Assembly (NCBI RefSeq): GCF_013409255.1 | Contig: NZ_JACCAS010000001.1 | Location: 434,001 to 498,000, forward strand | Direction of reading: 5' to 3' | Length of the DNA: 64,000 nucleotides | Origin: Paraburkholderia bryophila | GTDB taxonomy: Bacteria > Pseudomonadota > Gammaproteobacteria > Burkholderiales > Burkholderiaceae | Notes under the pieces: generated by a model | The model's input: the letters and a program-made list of their open reading frames with translations, nothing else | Told to the model about the DNA's origin: nothing | Databases searched by the model: none | Translations under genes and position numbers: made by a program | Shown here: positions 15,827 to 23,050 of the stretch, piece after piece | Position numbering within the stretch: position 1 is the stretch's first letter | Layout: every line of letters begins with the position of its first letter

Positions 15827-16827
15827 CGGCTTGCGTCCTCGATCTGTTGAAGCGCGATTCGCACCGCTTTGCGCACATCGGGGTCCGCGTCGTTCAACGC
15901 ATCGCGCAGGGCGGGCAGCGTCGCGGGTTCGCGCAATTCGCCCAGCGCCAGCGCGGCTTCCTTGCGCAGATTGCTGATCGGATTCGACAACAACGCTGCG
16001 ATCGGCAACGCGGCGGCGCGTTCGCCCATTTGTCCCAGCGCACGGACGGCGCGCAGACGGACTTGCCAGTAGTCGTCAGCGAGTGCGGCGATCAGCGCGT
16101 CATGCACGTCATGCGCGGCGTTCGCGCGCAGTTTGCCGAGCGTCGTCGCGGTTTCTTCACGGACCTGCCAGATCGGATCGCCCAGTGCTTGCAGCAGCGC
16201 GGTCAGCGTCGCCGTGTGCGTGGCCGGCGCGAAGCCCAGCGCACCGACTGCCGCGCGACGGATATCCGCGTTGGTATCGCCGGTGACGGTCTCGGCAAGC
16301 GGCGCCAAAGCGCGTGCGTCTTTCAACCAGCCGAGCAGCACGACGGCTTCAGTGCGCACGCTGTCGTCGGTATGTTCGAGCGCTCGCAACGCGGGTTCCA
16401 GCGCGTCGGCATAACGCAGTTCGTGCAAGCCGCGCAACACGGCGGCCTGCACGAACGGCTCAGCGTGATCCGTCCAGCGGTGCAGTGCAGGACCGCACGC
16501 GTCGTCCTTCAATGCGGACAGACTCAGCGCGGCGGCCGCGCGTACGTCGTGGTCCGTGTCGAGCAACGCGTGGCAGAGCGCGTCGACGATCCACGCTTCT
16601 TCCCACGAACCCAGAACGCGGGCCGCTTCGCGCCTGACCTCGGCCGACACGTCATGGGCCAGCGCGTGCGCGATGAGCGGCAGCGTATCCGGTTCTTCGA
16701 GATCGGCGAGTTCGAGCAGCGCGATCCGGCGCACGACCGGATCGGTATCGGCGAGACGCGGCAGCCGCGCGGCGGCTTCGGGCGCCAGCGTGTCGGGATC
16801 GTGAGTCAGCAAAGTGGAATCGGTCAT
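15823..16827 (-). CDS. HEAT-repeat protein
   Basis: The 334-residue protein consists of about eight to ten repeats of roughly 31 residues with the HEAT/PBS-lyase pattern (for example DPVVRRIALLELADL, SAEVRREAARVLGSW, DPDVRKAVRIALQQI). Such repeats form a curved scaffold for protein-protein contacts. The start at 16827 is 11 bp after the ferredoxin stop; the longer upstream reading is a shadow of the ferredoxin gene. The operon position suggests that it scaffolds or assembles the flavoprotein/ferredoxin pair, which is an inference from context only. Confidence 0.82.
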   Translation of the reverse strand: MTDSTLLTHDPDTLAPEAAARLPRLADTDPVVRRIALLELADLEEPDTLPLIAHALAHDVSAEVRREAARVLGSWEEAWIVDALCHALLDTDHDVRAAAALSLSALKDDACGPALHRWTDHAEPFVQAAVLRGLHELRYADALEPALRALEHTDDSVRTEAVVLLGWLKDARALAPLAETVTGDTNADIRRAAVGALGFAPATHTATLTALLQALGDPIWQVREETATTLGKLRANAAHDVHDALIAALADDYWQVRLRAVRALGQMGERAAALPIAALLSNPISNLRKEAALALGELREPATLPALRDALNDADPDVRKAVRIALQQIEDASR

Positions 16828-16838
16828 GAGCGGGGCGC

Positions 16839-17084
16839 CTAGCGAAGCAGATAAGGAATCTCGACCTTCACCGCGCCGGACGGGCAATCCTGCTCGCACG
16901 GCATGCAGTACCAGCATTCGTCGAACTGCATGTAGGCCTTGCCTTTGCTCACGTCGATCGCGAGCAGGTCGAGCGGGCAGACGTCGACGCATACCGTGCA
17001 GCCCTTGTCGGCAATGCATTTATTTTCATCTATCGTGACGGGCGCGCTACTGCGCTGGAAAATCTCGTGGGGCGTATAGGACAT
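16839..17084 (-). CDS. 2x[4Fe-4S] ferredoxin, AprB-like
   Basis: The 81-residue protein has eight cysteines in two clusters: C23, C29, C32, C36-P, and C57, C60, C63, C67-P. The enlarged first spacing (Cx5CxxCxxxCP) and the CWYCMPCEQDCP block resemble the beta subunit of adenylylsulfate reductase (AprB). It should pass electrons to or from the flavoprotein encoded just upstream. The genes lie about 40 bp apart. Confidence 0.86.
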   Translation of the reverse strand: MSYTPHEIFQRSSAPVTIDENKCIADKGCTVCVDVCPLDLLAIDVSKGKAYMQFDECWYCMPCEQDCPSGAVKVEIPYLLR

Positions 17085-17126
17085 CGCGGGCCTTCCTTTC
17101 TTTCGTTCGTTCTTTCGTTCTGTCGT

Positions 17127-18875
17127 TCAGACAGTGGCGTCGGCGAGCGGGCGGCTCTCCGCGTCAGGGATGCGCAGCTTGCGATACGAGTCGACTTCGG
17201 TCTCGGCGAGCGCCACGACATACGGTTCGACCGCGCGCTTCTCGCTGACCATGCAGCCCGCGTCGTCCTTGCGCAGATGCGTGTGGCAGAACCAGTCGGC
17301 GTCGTTGCGCTGCGGATAGTCGACCCGATGGTGATACAGCCCCCAACGGCTCTCGGTACGAAACAGCGACGCGCGCGCGGCCATTTCGGCGCAGTCGCGA
17401 ATTGCGCGGACTTCGGCGGCGCGCATCAGCTCGTGCGGATTGTTGGCCTTGATCTCGGCGATGTCGTCGGCGATTTCCGCGAAGCGCTGCAGGCCGATTT
17501 CCATCTTGCGCGTGACCTTGGGCGGTTGCAGATAGTCGTTGACCATGCGACGCAGCTTGTATTCCACCTGCGAAGGCGCGAGACCGTTGTCACGTTCGAG
17601 CGGCGCATAGATGCGCGCGCGTTCGGCGTCGATCTGTTCCTGATCGAGCGCGGCATGCTCACGGCCCGCCACATAAGCCGCCGCGTTCTGTCCCGCGAAC
17701 CAGCCGTACGTGAAGGCGCCGAGCATGTAGTTGTGCGGCACGGCGGCCATATCGCCGGCAGCGTAAAGACCCGGCACGGTCGTCTCCGAGCGTGCGTTCA
17801 CATACACGCCCGAGGCGCTGTGGCCGCTGCAGAAACCAATCTCCGAGATATGCATCTCGACCATCTGTTGACGATAATCCGTGCCGCGTCCCGCATGAAA
17901 ACGTCCGCGACTCGGGCGCTCGTTCGTGTGCAGGATCTGCTCGATGGTCTGAATGGTTTCTTCGGCGAGGTGGTCGAGTTTCAGAAACACGGGGCCGTTG
18001 CCGCTTTGCAGTTCCTGGTAAAACTCCCACATCATCTGACCGCTCCAGTAGTCGCATTCGATGAAGCGTTCACCTTTGCCGTTCGCCGTGAACCCACCCA
18101 GCGGGCCGGTCACGTAAGCACACGCGGGACCGTTGTAGTCCTTGATCAGCGGGTTGATCTGGAAGCACTCGAGGTTCGCGAGCGCGGCGCCCGCGTGATA
18201 GGCCATCGCATAGCCGTCGCCGGCATTGGTGGGATTTTCATAGGTGCCCATCAGATAACCGGACGCGGGCAGGCCGAGTCGTCCGGCCGCGCCGCACGAC
18301 AGGATCACCGCCTTGGCGCGCACCACGTAGAAATCCGCGGTACGGCAGTCGAAACCGAGCACGCCGCACACGTTGCCCTGCGCGTCCTTGAGCAGACGCG
18401 TGGCGACGATACGGTTCGTGATCGCCACCCGCGCGCGCTTCAACTGCCGGTACAACACCTTCTTGATGTCATGGCCTTCGGGCATGGGCAGCACGTACGA
18501 TCCCATGTGATGCACTTTCTTCACCGCATAGTCGCCGGTGCCGTCCTTTTCGAACTTCACGCCCCAGCGATCCAGTTCCTCGATGGTCTTGAAGCTGTGT
18601 TTCGCGTACGCATAGACCGCTTCCTGATCGACGATACCGTCGTTGGCGATCGTGATCTCGCGCGTGTATTGCTCGGGCGTCGCGTGGCCGGGAATCACCG
18701 CGTTGTTCAGGCCGTCCATGCCCATCGAAATCGCGCCGCTGCGCTTGACGTGGGCCTTCTCCAGCAGCAGCACCTTGAGGCCGGGATTCGCTTCCTTCGC
18801 CTTGACAGCGGCCATCGGGCCCGCCGTGCCGCCGCCGACGATCACGATGTCGTAGTCGAGTACATGAGTGGTCAT
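17127..18875 (-). CDS. AprA/fumarate reductase-like FAD flavoprotein
   Basis: The 582-residue protein has an N-terminal FAD-binding VGGGTAGPMAA loop, the RSGAISMGMDG segment typical of the succinate dehydrogenase/fumarate reductase/AprA family, a C-terminal FAD-contact region VPGLYAAGDMAAVPHN, and a family-like C-terminal helical domain. With the adjacent AprB-like ferredoxin it resembles a dissimilatory APS reductase pair. No sat, qmo or dsr genes are present, so an assimilatory or organosulfur redox role is more likely. The substrate is unknown. Its start overlaps the GntR gene by 4 bp (ATGA), so regulator, flavoprotein, ferredoxin, HEAT and DUF971 genes form one operon. Confidence 0.82.
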   Translation of the reverse strand: MTTHVLDYDIVIVGGGTAGPMAAVKAKEANPGLKVLLLEKAHVKRSGAISMGMDGLNNAVIPGHATPEQYTREITIANDGIVDQEAVYAYAKHSFKTIEELDRWGVKFEKDGTGDYAVKKVHHMGSYVLPMPEGHDIKKVLYRQLKRARVAITNRIVATRLLKDAQGNVCGVLGFDCRTADFYVVRAKAVILSCGAAGRLGLPASGYLMGTYENPTNAGDGYAMAYHAGAALANLECFQINPLIKDYNGPACAYVTGPLGGFTANGKGERFIECDYWSGQMMWEFYQELQSGNGPVFLKLDHLAEETIQTIEQILHTNERPSRGRFHAGRGTDYRQQMVEMHISEIGFCSGHSASGVYVNARSETTVPGLYAAGDMAAVPHNYMLGAFTYGWFAGQNAAAYVAGREHAALDQEQIDAERARIYAPLERDNGLAPSQVEYKLRRMVNDYLQPPKVTRKMEIGLQRFAEIADDIAEIKANNPHELMRAAEVRAIRDCAEMAARASLFRTESRWGLYHHRVDYPQRNDADWFCHTHLRKDDAGCMVSEKRAVEPYVVALAETEVDSYRKLRIPDAESRPLADATV

Positions 18876-19711
18876 GGTGCTGTCCTTGTTGCGTTGCGGC
18901 TGGTTGCGTTGCGGCCGACGGCGTGTTTGACGGCGCGTTTGACCGTATCGCTGGCGCCGGCCGTCTTGTCCCGGTCGACGCGCAGCCGGTACTGGAACGC
19001 GTCGCCGCGAAAGTAGAGGTGTTCGTAGTCGATCGGCGCGCCGTCGGCGTCGTGGGTCAGACGGTCGATGCGCAACACGGGGCCGCCTGCCTCGACGCGC
19101 AACGCGTCGGCGATTTCGTCGTCGGCGAGCATCGCGTCGATCGCGATATCGGCGCGACCGAGCGGCACGCCGCAGTCGTTTTCGAGGATCAGGAAGATGT
19201 CGCGCGTGACCAGATCCGCATTTGCGAGGCGCTTGCCGAGTGCTTCAGGCAGCCACGTCAGTTCGAGCGACACCGGCTCCCGATCGAGCAAACGCACGCG
19301 ATGAATTTCGACCACCGGCGCGCCTTCGTCGAGCTTCAGCCGCGCGGCGACCTGGCGATTGGCTTCGACCACACGAAAGCTGCGCAACTGGTTGACGATC
19401 TCATGGCCCATCGACGACATCGCCTCGGCAAAGCCTTGCAGCGAACTCACGTTCTGAAACGCCCTGGGCTTGGAGACGAAGGTGCCTTTGCCGTGCAGCT
19501 TGAACAGCAAGCCTTCCTTCTGCAGGTCGCCGAGCGCCTGGCGCACGGTGATGCGGCTCACGCCGAACATCGCGCAGAGCTCGTGTTCGGAGGGCATCTG
19601 GCTATGCGGCGCATAACTGCCGTCGAGGATGCGTGTACGCAGCGTCTCCTTGATCTGCGCGTAGAGCGGCAGAGGCGAGGGCGGAACTAATTGGGCGACC
19701 GGGTTCGACAT
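18872..19711 (-). CDS. GntR-family regulator, HutC/UTRA type
   Basis: The 279-residue protein has an N-terminal winged helix (LYAQIKETLRTRILDGSYAP, then SEHELCAMFGVSRITVRQAL) and a UTRA ligand-binding domain from about residue 95. The domain binds small metabolites in this subfamily. It heads the flavoprotein operon and overlaps the next gene by 4 bp, so it probably autoregulates the operon. About 205 bp separate it from the divergent deacylase gene, which may share control. Confidence 0.88.
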   Translation of the reverse strand: MSNPVAQLVPPSPLPLYAQIKETLRTRILDGSYAPHSQMPSEHELCAMFGVSRITVRQALGDLQKEGLLFKLHGKGTFVSKPRAFQNVSSLQGFAEAMSSMGHEIVNQLRSFRVVEANRQVAARLKLDEGAPVVEIHRVRLLDREPVSLELTWLPEALGKRLANADLVTRDIFLILENDCGVPLGRADIAIDAMLADDEIADALRVEAGGPVLRIDRLTHDADGAPIDYEHLYFRGDAFQYRLRVDRDKTAGASDTVKRAVKHAVGRNATSRNATRTAP

Positions 19712-19916
19712 GGTTCGACTTGTTATGACAAGATGAGTCGCAGTCTAGTGAGCGGGTTCGGCGGATCAAACCAACTATTTCTGCTATCGATCTGTGCAAT
19801 CGTGGAAGCGGCGCGCGTTCCGCTGCGCTGCCGGGAATTCAAATGCCCAATGCTCGGTTCACGGATCGGCAGGATTCCGGTAACGTGTCCCACTCCCGGT
19901 CGTCCATGGAGACCCG

Positions 19917-20909
19917 ATGACTACCCTGCACAACGAAATCGATCTGGATGCCGACGGACGTCACGTCGGCTATCTGCGCCTGCCGCATTCGGTGCACCGT
20001 TCCGCGTACGGCTGGATCCCGATTCCGATCGCCTCGGTGCGCAATGGCGAAGGCCCCGTCGTGCTGCTGATGGGCGGCAATCACGGCGACGAATACGAAG
20101 GCCAGGTACTCGTCTCCAGTCTGATCCGCGAAATCGAGCCGCAATGGGTGCGCGGCCAACTGATCTTCCTGCCGATGGCGAATTTCCCCGCCGCAGCGGC
20201 GGGTCTGAGAACATCGCCGCTCGACGGCGGCAACCTGAACCGCAGTTTTCCCGGCGATCCGCAAGGCTCGCCGACCGCCGCGATCGCCGACTACATCGAG
20301 AACACGCTGCTGACTCGCGCGCAATATCTGATCGACCTGCATTCGGGCGGCAGTTCGCTGCTCTACGACGGCGCCAACATGCTCGCCATCGAACCGCGTG
20401 ACCCCGAAGAAGAGGAACGCCTCAAAGCCTTGCTCGCCGCGTTCGGACTGCCGCGGGCATTTCTGCATCGGCCGAATCCGGTGCATTCGGCCACAGCGGC
20501 GCGGCGCCAGGGCGCGCTGTCGATCCTCGCGGAACTCGGCGGCGGCGGCACCGTGCAGGCGAGTCTGTTGCGCGAAGCGCGGCAAGGGCTGCTGCATCTG
20601 CTCGGCTTTATCGGTCTGCTGAGCGGGCCGCTCGTACCGGATGCGCCGCCGTCGCAAACGCGCTTCTTCAGCGTGTCCGGATCGCGCCATTACGTGTACG
20701 CCTACGATCGCGGCGTCTATGAGCCGCTCGTCGAACTCGGCGATCAGGTCGTGGCAGGGCAGCCTGCTGCACGTATTCATTTCCCCGATACGCCGTTGCG
20801 CGAACCCGTTACTACGTTTTTTGCGGGAGCCGGACAGGTGGTCTGCAAACGCGTGCCCGCTGCGGTGGAGCGCGGCGATTGTCTGTTCCATCTCGCCGAA
20901 CCGGTTTGA
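19917..20909 (+). CDS. Succinylglutamate desuccinylase/aspartoacylase-family metallo-deacylase (M14-like)
   Basis: The 330-residue protein has the zinc ligands of the AstE/AspA family: H56 and E59 in GGNHGDEYEG, and H142 in DLHSGG. N106 and R109 in NLNRSFPG fit the substrate-carboxylate site, and E206 in AELGGGG fits the general base. A C-terminal beta domain follows. Members remove acyl groups from N-acyl amino acids (aspartoacylase, N-acetyl-diaminobutyrate deacetylase). Beside two acetyltransferases and flavin monooxygenases, an N-acetyl-S-alkyl-cysteine or N-acetyl-cysteine deacetylase is plausible. The B. subtilis counterpart SndA is from a different (M20) family, so this would be a functional analogue. 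The substrate is an inference. Confidence 0.8.
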   Translation: MTTLHNEIDLDADGRHVGYLRLPHSVHRSAYGWIPIPIASVRNGEGPVVLLMGGNHGDEYEGQVLVSSLIREIEPQWVRGQLIFLPMANFPAAAAGLRTSPLDGGNLNRSFPGDPQGSPTAAIADYIENTLLTRAQYLIDLHSGGSSLLYDGANMLAIEPRDPEEEERLKALLAAFGLPRAFLHRPNPVHSATAARRQGALSILAELGGGGTVQASLLREARQGLLHLLGFIGLLSGPLVPDAPPSQTRFFSVSGSRHYVYAYDRGVYEPLVELGDQVVAGQPAARIHFPDTPLREPVTTFFAGAGQVVCKRVPAAVERGDCLFHLAEPV

Positions 20910-20948
20910 CAGCGGCGCGGGTTTAATTCACCGACGTTATCCTGGCGG

Positions 20949-20991
20949 ATCGCGCGTTTCATTTGCAATAACCCGCATCCGAACGCGCGAT
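20949..20991. other. 10-bp inverted repeat after the deacylase gene
   Basis: ATCGCGCGTT (20949-20958) and AACGCGCGAT (20982-20991) are perfect complements with a 23-base loop. It lies 40 bp after the deacylase stop. It may end that transcript or act as an operator; no T-run follows. Confidence 0.4.
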
Positions 20992-21128
20992 TCCCGAATC
21001 CCCATATTTCATGAATGGCTAAATCGCGCTGCTATAGCGCAAATAAAGATGCCAATAAAATCAATGAAAGCGCAATGAAATAAATCCGTTGCCGATATTG
21101 TAAAAATGGCGTTGCAGCGTCGGCATTA

Positions 21129-21159
21129 AAGCCCGCAAGGGCTTGGCGGCCATGCCGCG
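21129..21159 (+). promoter_or_regulatory. Tandem small hairpins in probable leader
   Basis: AAGCCC-GCAA-GGGCTT (21129-21144) forms a 6-bp stem with a GNRA-type tetraloop. GCGGC-CAT-GCCGC follows immediately as a second hairpin. They lie about 165-195 bp before the acetyltransferase start and may be part of a structured 5' leader. No known riboswitch was recognised. Confidence 0.35.
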
Positions 21160-21323
21160 CAAATTAAATATCCGTTATTCATGGAATAACCATTCGCTAA
21201 ATGTTTGGTTCATTCCGCATTGCCGGCCTGTTATCTTGTTTCTAGTTCGACAGCATTCGAAGTCGGACAGGCAAAAGATTCACCGGACAATCGACCGGCG
21301 TCAGCGCCATCCCCGAATCCATC

Positions 21324-21875
21324 ATGACCTACGAGATTATCGATACCACACCGCTCGATCCCATCGCTCAACCGTTGTTGGCCGCGCTGGAGATTGAATA
21401 CACGACGCGTTATCGCGAGTTCCGCAAGGACAGCGCCGCGTCGGTGAGCGAAGAGATGCTGCGTTATCCGGCCGAACTGTTCGCGCCGCCGGAGGGCGCT
21501 TTCATTGTGATCCAGCGCGACGGCAAGACGGTCGGTGGCGGTGCGTTCAAGCGCTATGACACGGCCACGGCGGAACTGAAACGCATCTGGACGCATGAGA
21601 GCGAACGCCGCCAGGGACTGGCTCGCCGCGTCGTCGAGGAACTCGAAGCGCGCGCGTTACGCCAGGGCTATCGCCGCGTGTATCTGACCACGGGTTTCAG
21701 GCAACCGGAAGCGGCCGGGCTCTATACGAGTACGGGCTACGAAGCGCTGTTCGATCGTTCGATCGCGCCGGAGATTCATTTCCGTCTGCCGTTCGGCAAG
21801 GATTTGCTGGAGCCGGGCCGCCTCGAATCGCTCAGCGATCTGCGCCGCGCCGAGCCGCTCGGGCAACGGTCGTAG
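21324..21875 (+). CDS. GNAT N-acetyltransferase (copy 1)
   Basis: The 183-residue GNAT protein has an acetyl-CoA site near ERRQGLARRVVEELE and a C-terminal QPEAAGLYTSTGY motif. It is a clear paralogue of the protein encoded at 31438: both have a YPxExFAxPEGAF segment, a GGGAF/AGGAF segment and the shared sequence KRIW. In the B. subtilis ytmI operon an acetyltransferase (SnaA) N-acetylates S-alkyl-cysteines so that flavin monooxygenases can act; this copy sits in a comparable set of genes. The substrate is inferred from context. The solute-binding protein gene follows 83 bp downstream. Confidence 0.8.
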   Translation: MTYEIIDTTPLDPIAQPLLAALEIEYTTRYREFRKDSAASVSEEMLRYPAELFAPPEGAFIVIQRDGKTVGGGAFKRYDTATAELKRIWTHESERRQGLARRVVEELEARALRQGYRRVYLTTGFRQPEAAGLYTSTGYEALFDRSIAPEIHFRLPFGKDLLEPGRLESLSDLRRAEPLGQRS

Positions 21876-21958
21876 CGCGAGACGACGCACTGCGGGCACA
21901 TTTCGGCCGCAATGTAGCACCTCGACCATTCGTTCATTTCAACAAGGCAGAACCAGCG

Positions 21959-22894
21959 ATGAAGCACAGCAAGGCAATCCGCTCGGCGTTCGCGGTGTGG
22001 ACGTTGGGCATGGCGGTCGCCGCGTCGGCGGCCACGACGGGCACCCTCAATCTGAGCCCGGACCAGCCCAACCGGATTCGCACGGCACCCGACGCCGCGG
22101 CCATTCAGGCCGTGCCCGCTGCGTTCCCGTTCGCCAGCAAGGACGAACTGGTGATCGGCATGACTGTGGCATGGCCGCCGCTCAGCACTTACGCGACCGA
22201 TGAGAAGACCGTCGTCGGCGCCGACCCGGATCTCGCGCAACTGGTCGCCGACGGTCTGGGACGCAAGCTGAAAATCGTGGTCCTCGCGTGGGAAGACTGG
22301 CCGCTCGCGGTGCAATCGGGCAAGGTCGACGCGGTGCTGTCGAACGTGACGGTGACCGAAGCGCGCAAGGAGAAATTCGATTTTTCGAGCTATCGGCGCG
22401 ACGTGCTCGGTTTCTACGTGCGCAAGGCCAGTCCGATCAAGGCGATCCGCGAGCCGAAGGATATTGCCGGTCTGCGCGTCATCACGGACTCGGGCACGAA
22501 CCAGGAAAAGATCCTGCTGGAGTGGGATAAGGAAAATGTCGCGCAGGGACTCAAGCCGGTGCAGATCCAGTATTACGGCGATCCTGCCGTGAGTTTCGTG
22601 GCGCTGCAGTCAGGGCGCGCCGATCTGATCCTCAGCGTGAATTCGGCGCTGGCGTACGAGGCCGCGCAGAAAGGAGATTTGCGTGCGGTCGGCGCGATCA
22701 GCGGCGGTTGGCCGATCACGGCGGATCTCGCGATCACCACGCGCAAGGGTAGCGGACTGGCCGCGCCGCTCACGCTGTTGCTGAACGATCTGATTCACAG
22801 CGGCAAATATACCCAGGTGCTCGACCGCTGGAACCTCGGTTCCGAAGCGGTGAACAAGGCCGTGACCAATCCTCCCGGCTTGCCCAAAAGCTAG
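21959..22894 (+). CDS. Polar amino acid/cystine-type ABC solute-binding protein (copy 1)
   Basis: The 311-residue periplasmic protein has a signal peptide ending near ASAATTG. It has a family 3 binding fold, including VDAVLSNVTVTEARKEKFDF and DIAGLRVITDSGTNQEK. It is a paralogue of the protein encoded at 29925, sharing TYATD, VVGADPD, SPIKAIREP and the NPPG tail. The matching permease and ATPase are encoded as one chain at 28058. With the neighbouring monooxygenases, S-alkyl-cysteine, cystine or N-acetyl derivatives are likely ligands, which is an inference. Confidence 0.85.
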   Translation: MKHSKAIRSAFAVWTLGMAVAASAATTGTLNLSPDQPNRIRTAPDAAAIQAVPAAFPFASKDELVIGMTVAWPPLSTYATDEKTVVGADPDLAQLVADGLGRKLKIVVLAWEDWPLAVQSGKVDAVLSNVTVTEARKEKFDFSSYRRDVLGFYVRKASPIKAIREPKDIAGLRVITDSGTNQEKILLEWDKENVAQGLKPVQIQYYGDPAVSFVALQSGRADLILSVNSALAYEAAQKGDLRAVGAISGGWPITADLAITTRKGSGLAAPLTLLLNDLIHSGKYTQVLDRWNLGSEAVNKAVTNPPGLPKS

Positions 22895-23050
22895 GTCAGC
22901 AGTCGGATCACTAGCTGGACCGTGAGGGCAGCGCTCGCTGCCTGACCGGGATTCGCTTTCCATCGCTTTCATCACCACGTTACTGCCTTGCGCACGGCTG
23001 CGATCAGCCCGTGTGCCGGTGCCCTTCGTCCATACAAAACGGAACAGTCG

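Larger units (their letters stand above)
20910..21323. other. 414-bp intergenic region, AT-rich and structured
   Basis: No gene is supported here. Compared with its surroundings the stretch from about 21000 to 21240 is clearly AT-rich. It holds an inverted repeat (20949-20991) and two tandem hairpins (21129-21159), and it must contain the promoter for the acetyltransferase/transport genes. I see no unambiguous -35/-10 pair. Confidence 0.6.

Noticed and set aside
15646..16842. 398-codon plus-strand frame
   Set aside because: Shadow of the HEAT-repeat gene, whose repeats are regular on the minus strand.
17127..18875. Dissimilatory sulfate reduction (true AprA)
   Set aside because: No sat, qmo or dsr genes are present and the organism type is unsuitable; only family-level resemblance is claimed.
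22889..22916. AGCTAG/CTAGCT inverted repeat over the stop of the first binding protein gene
   Set aside because: Only 6 bp with a 16-base loop and no T-run; too weak to call a terminator.
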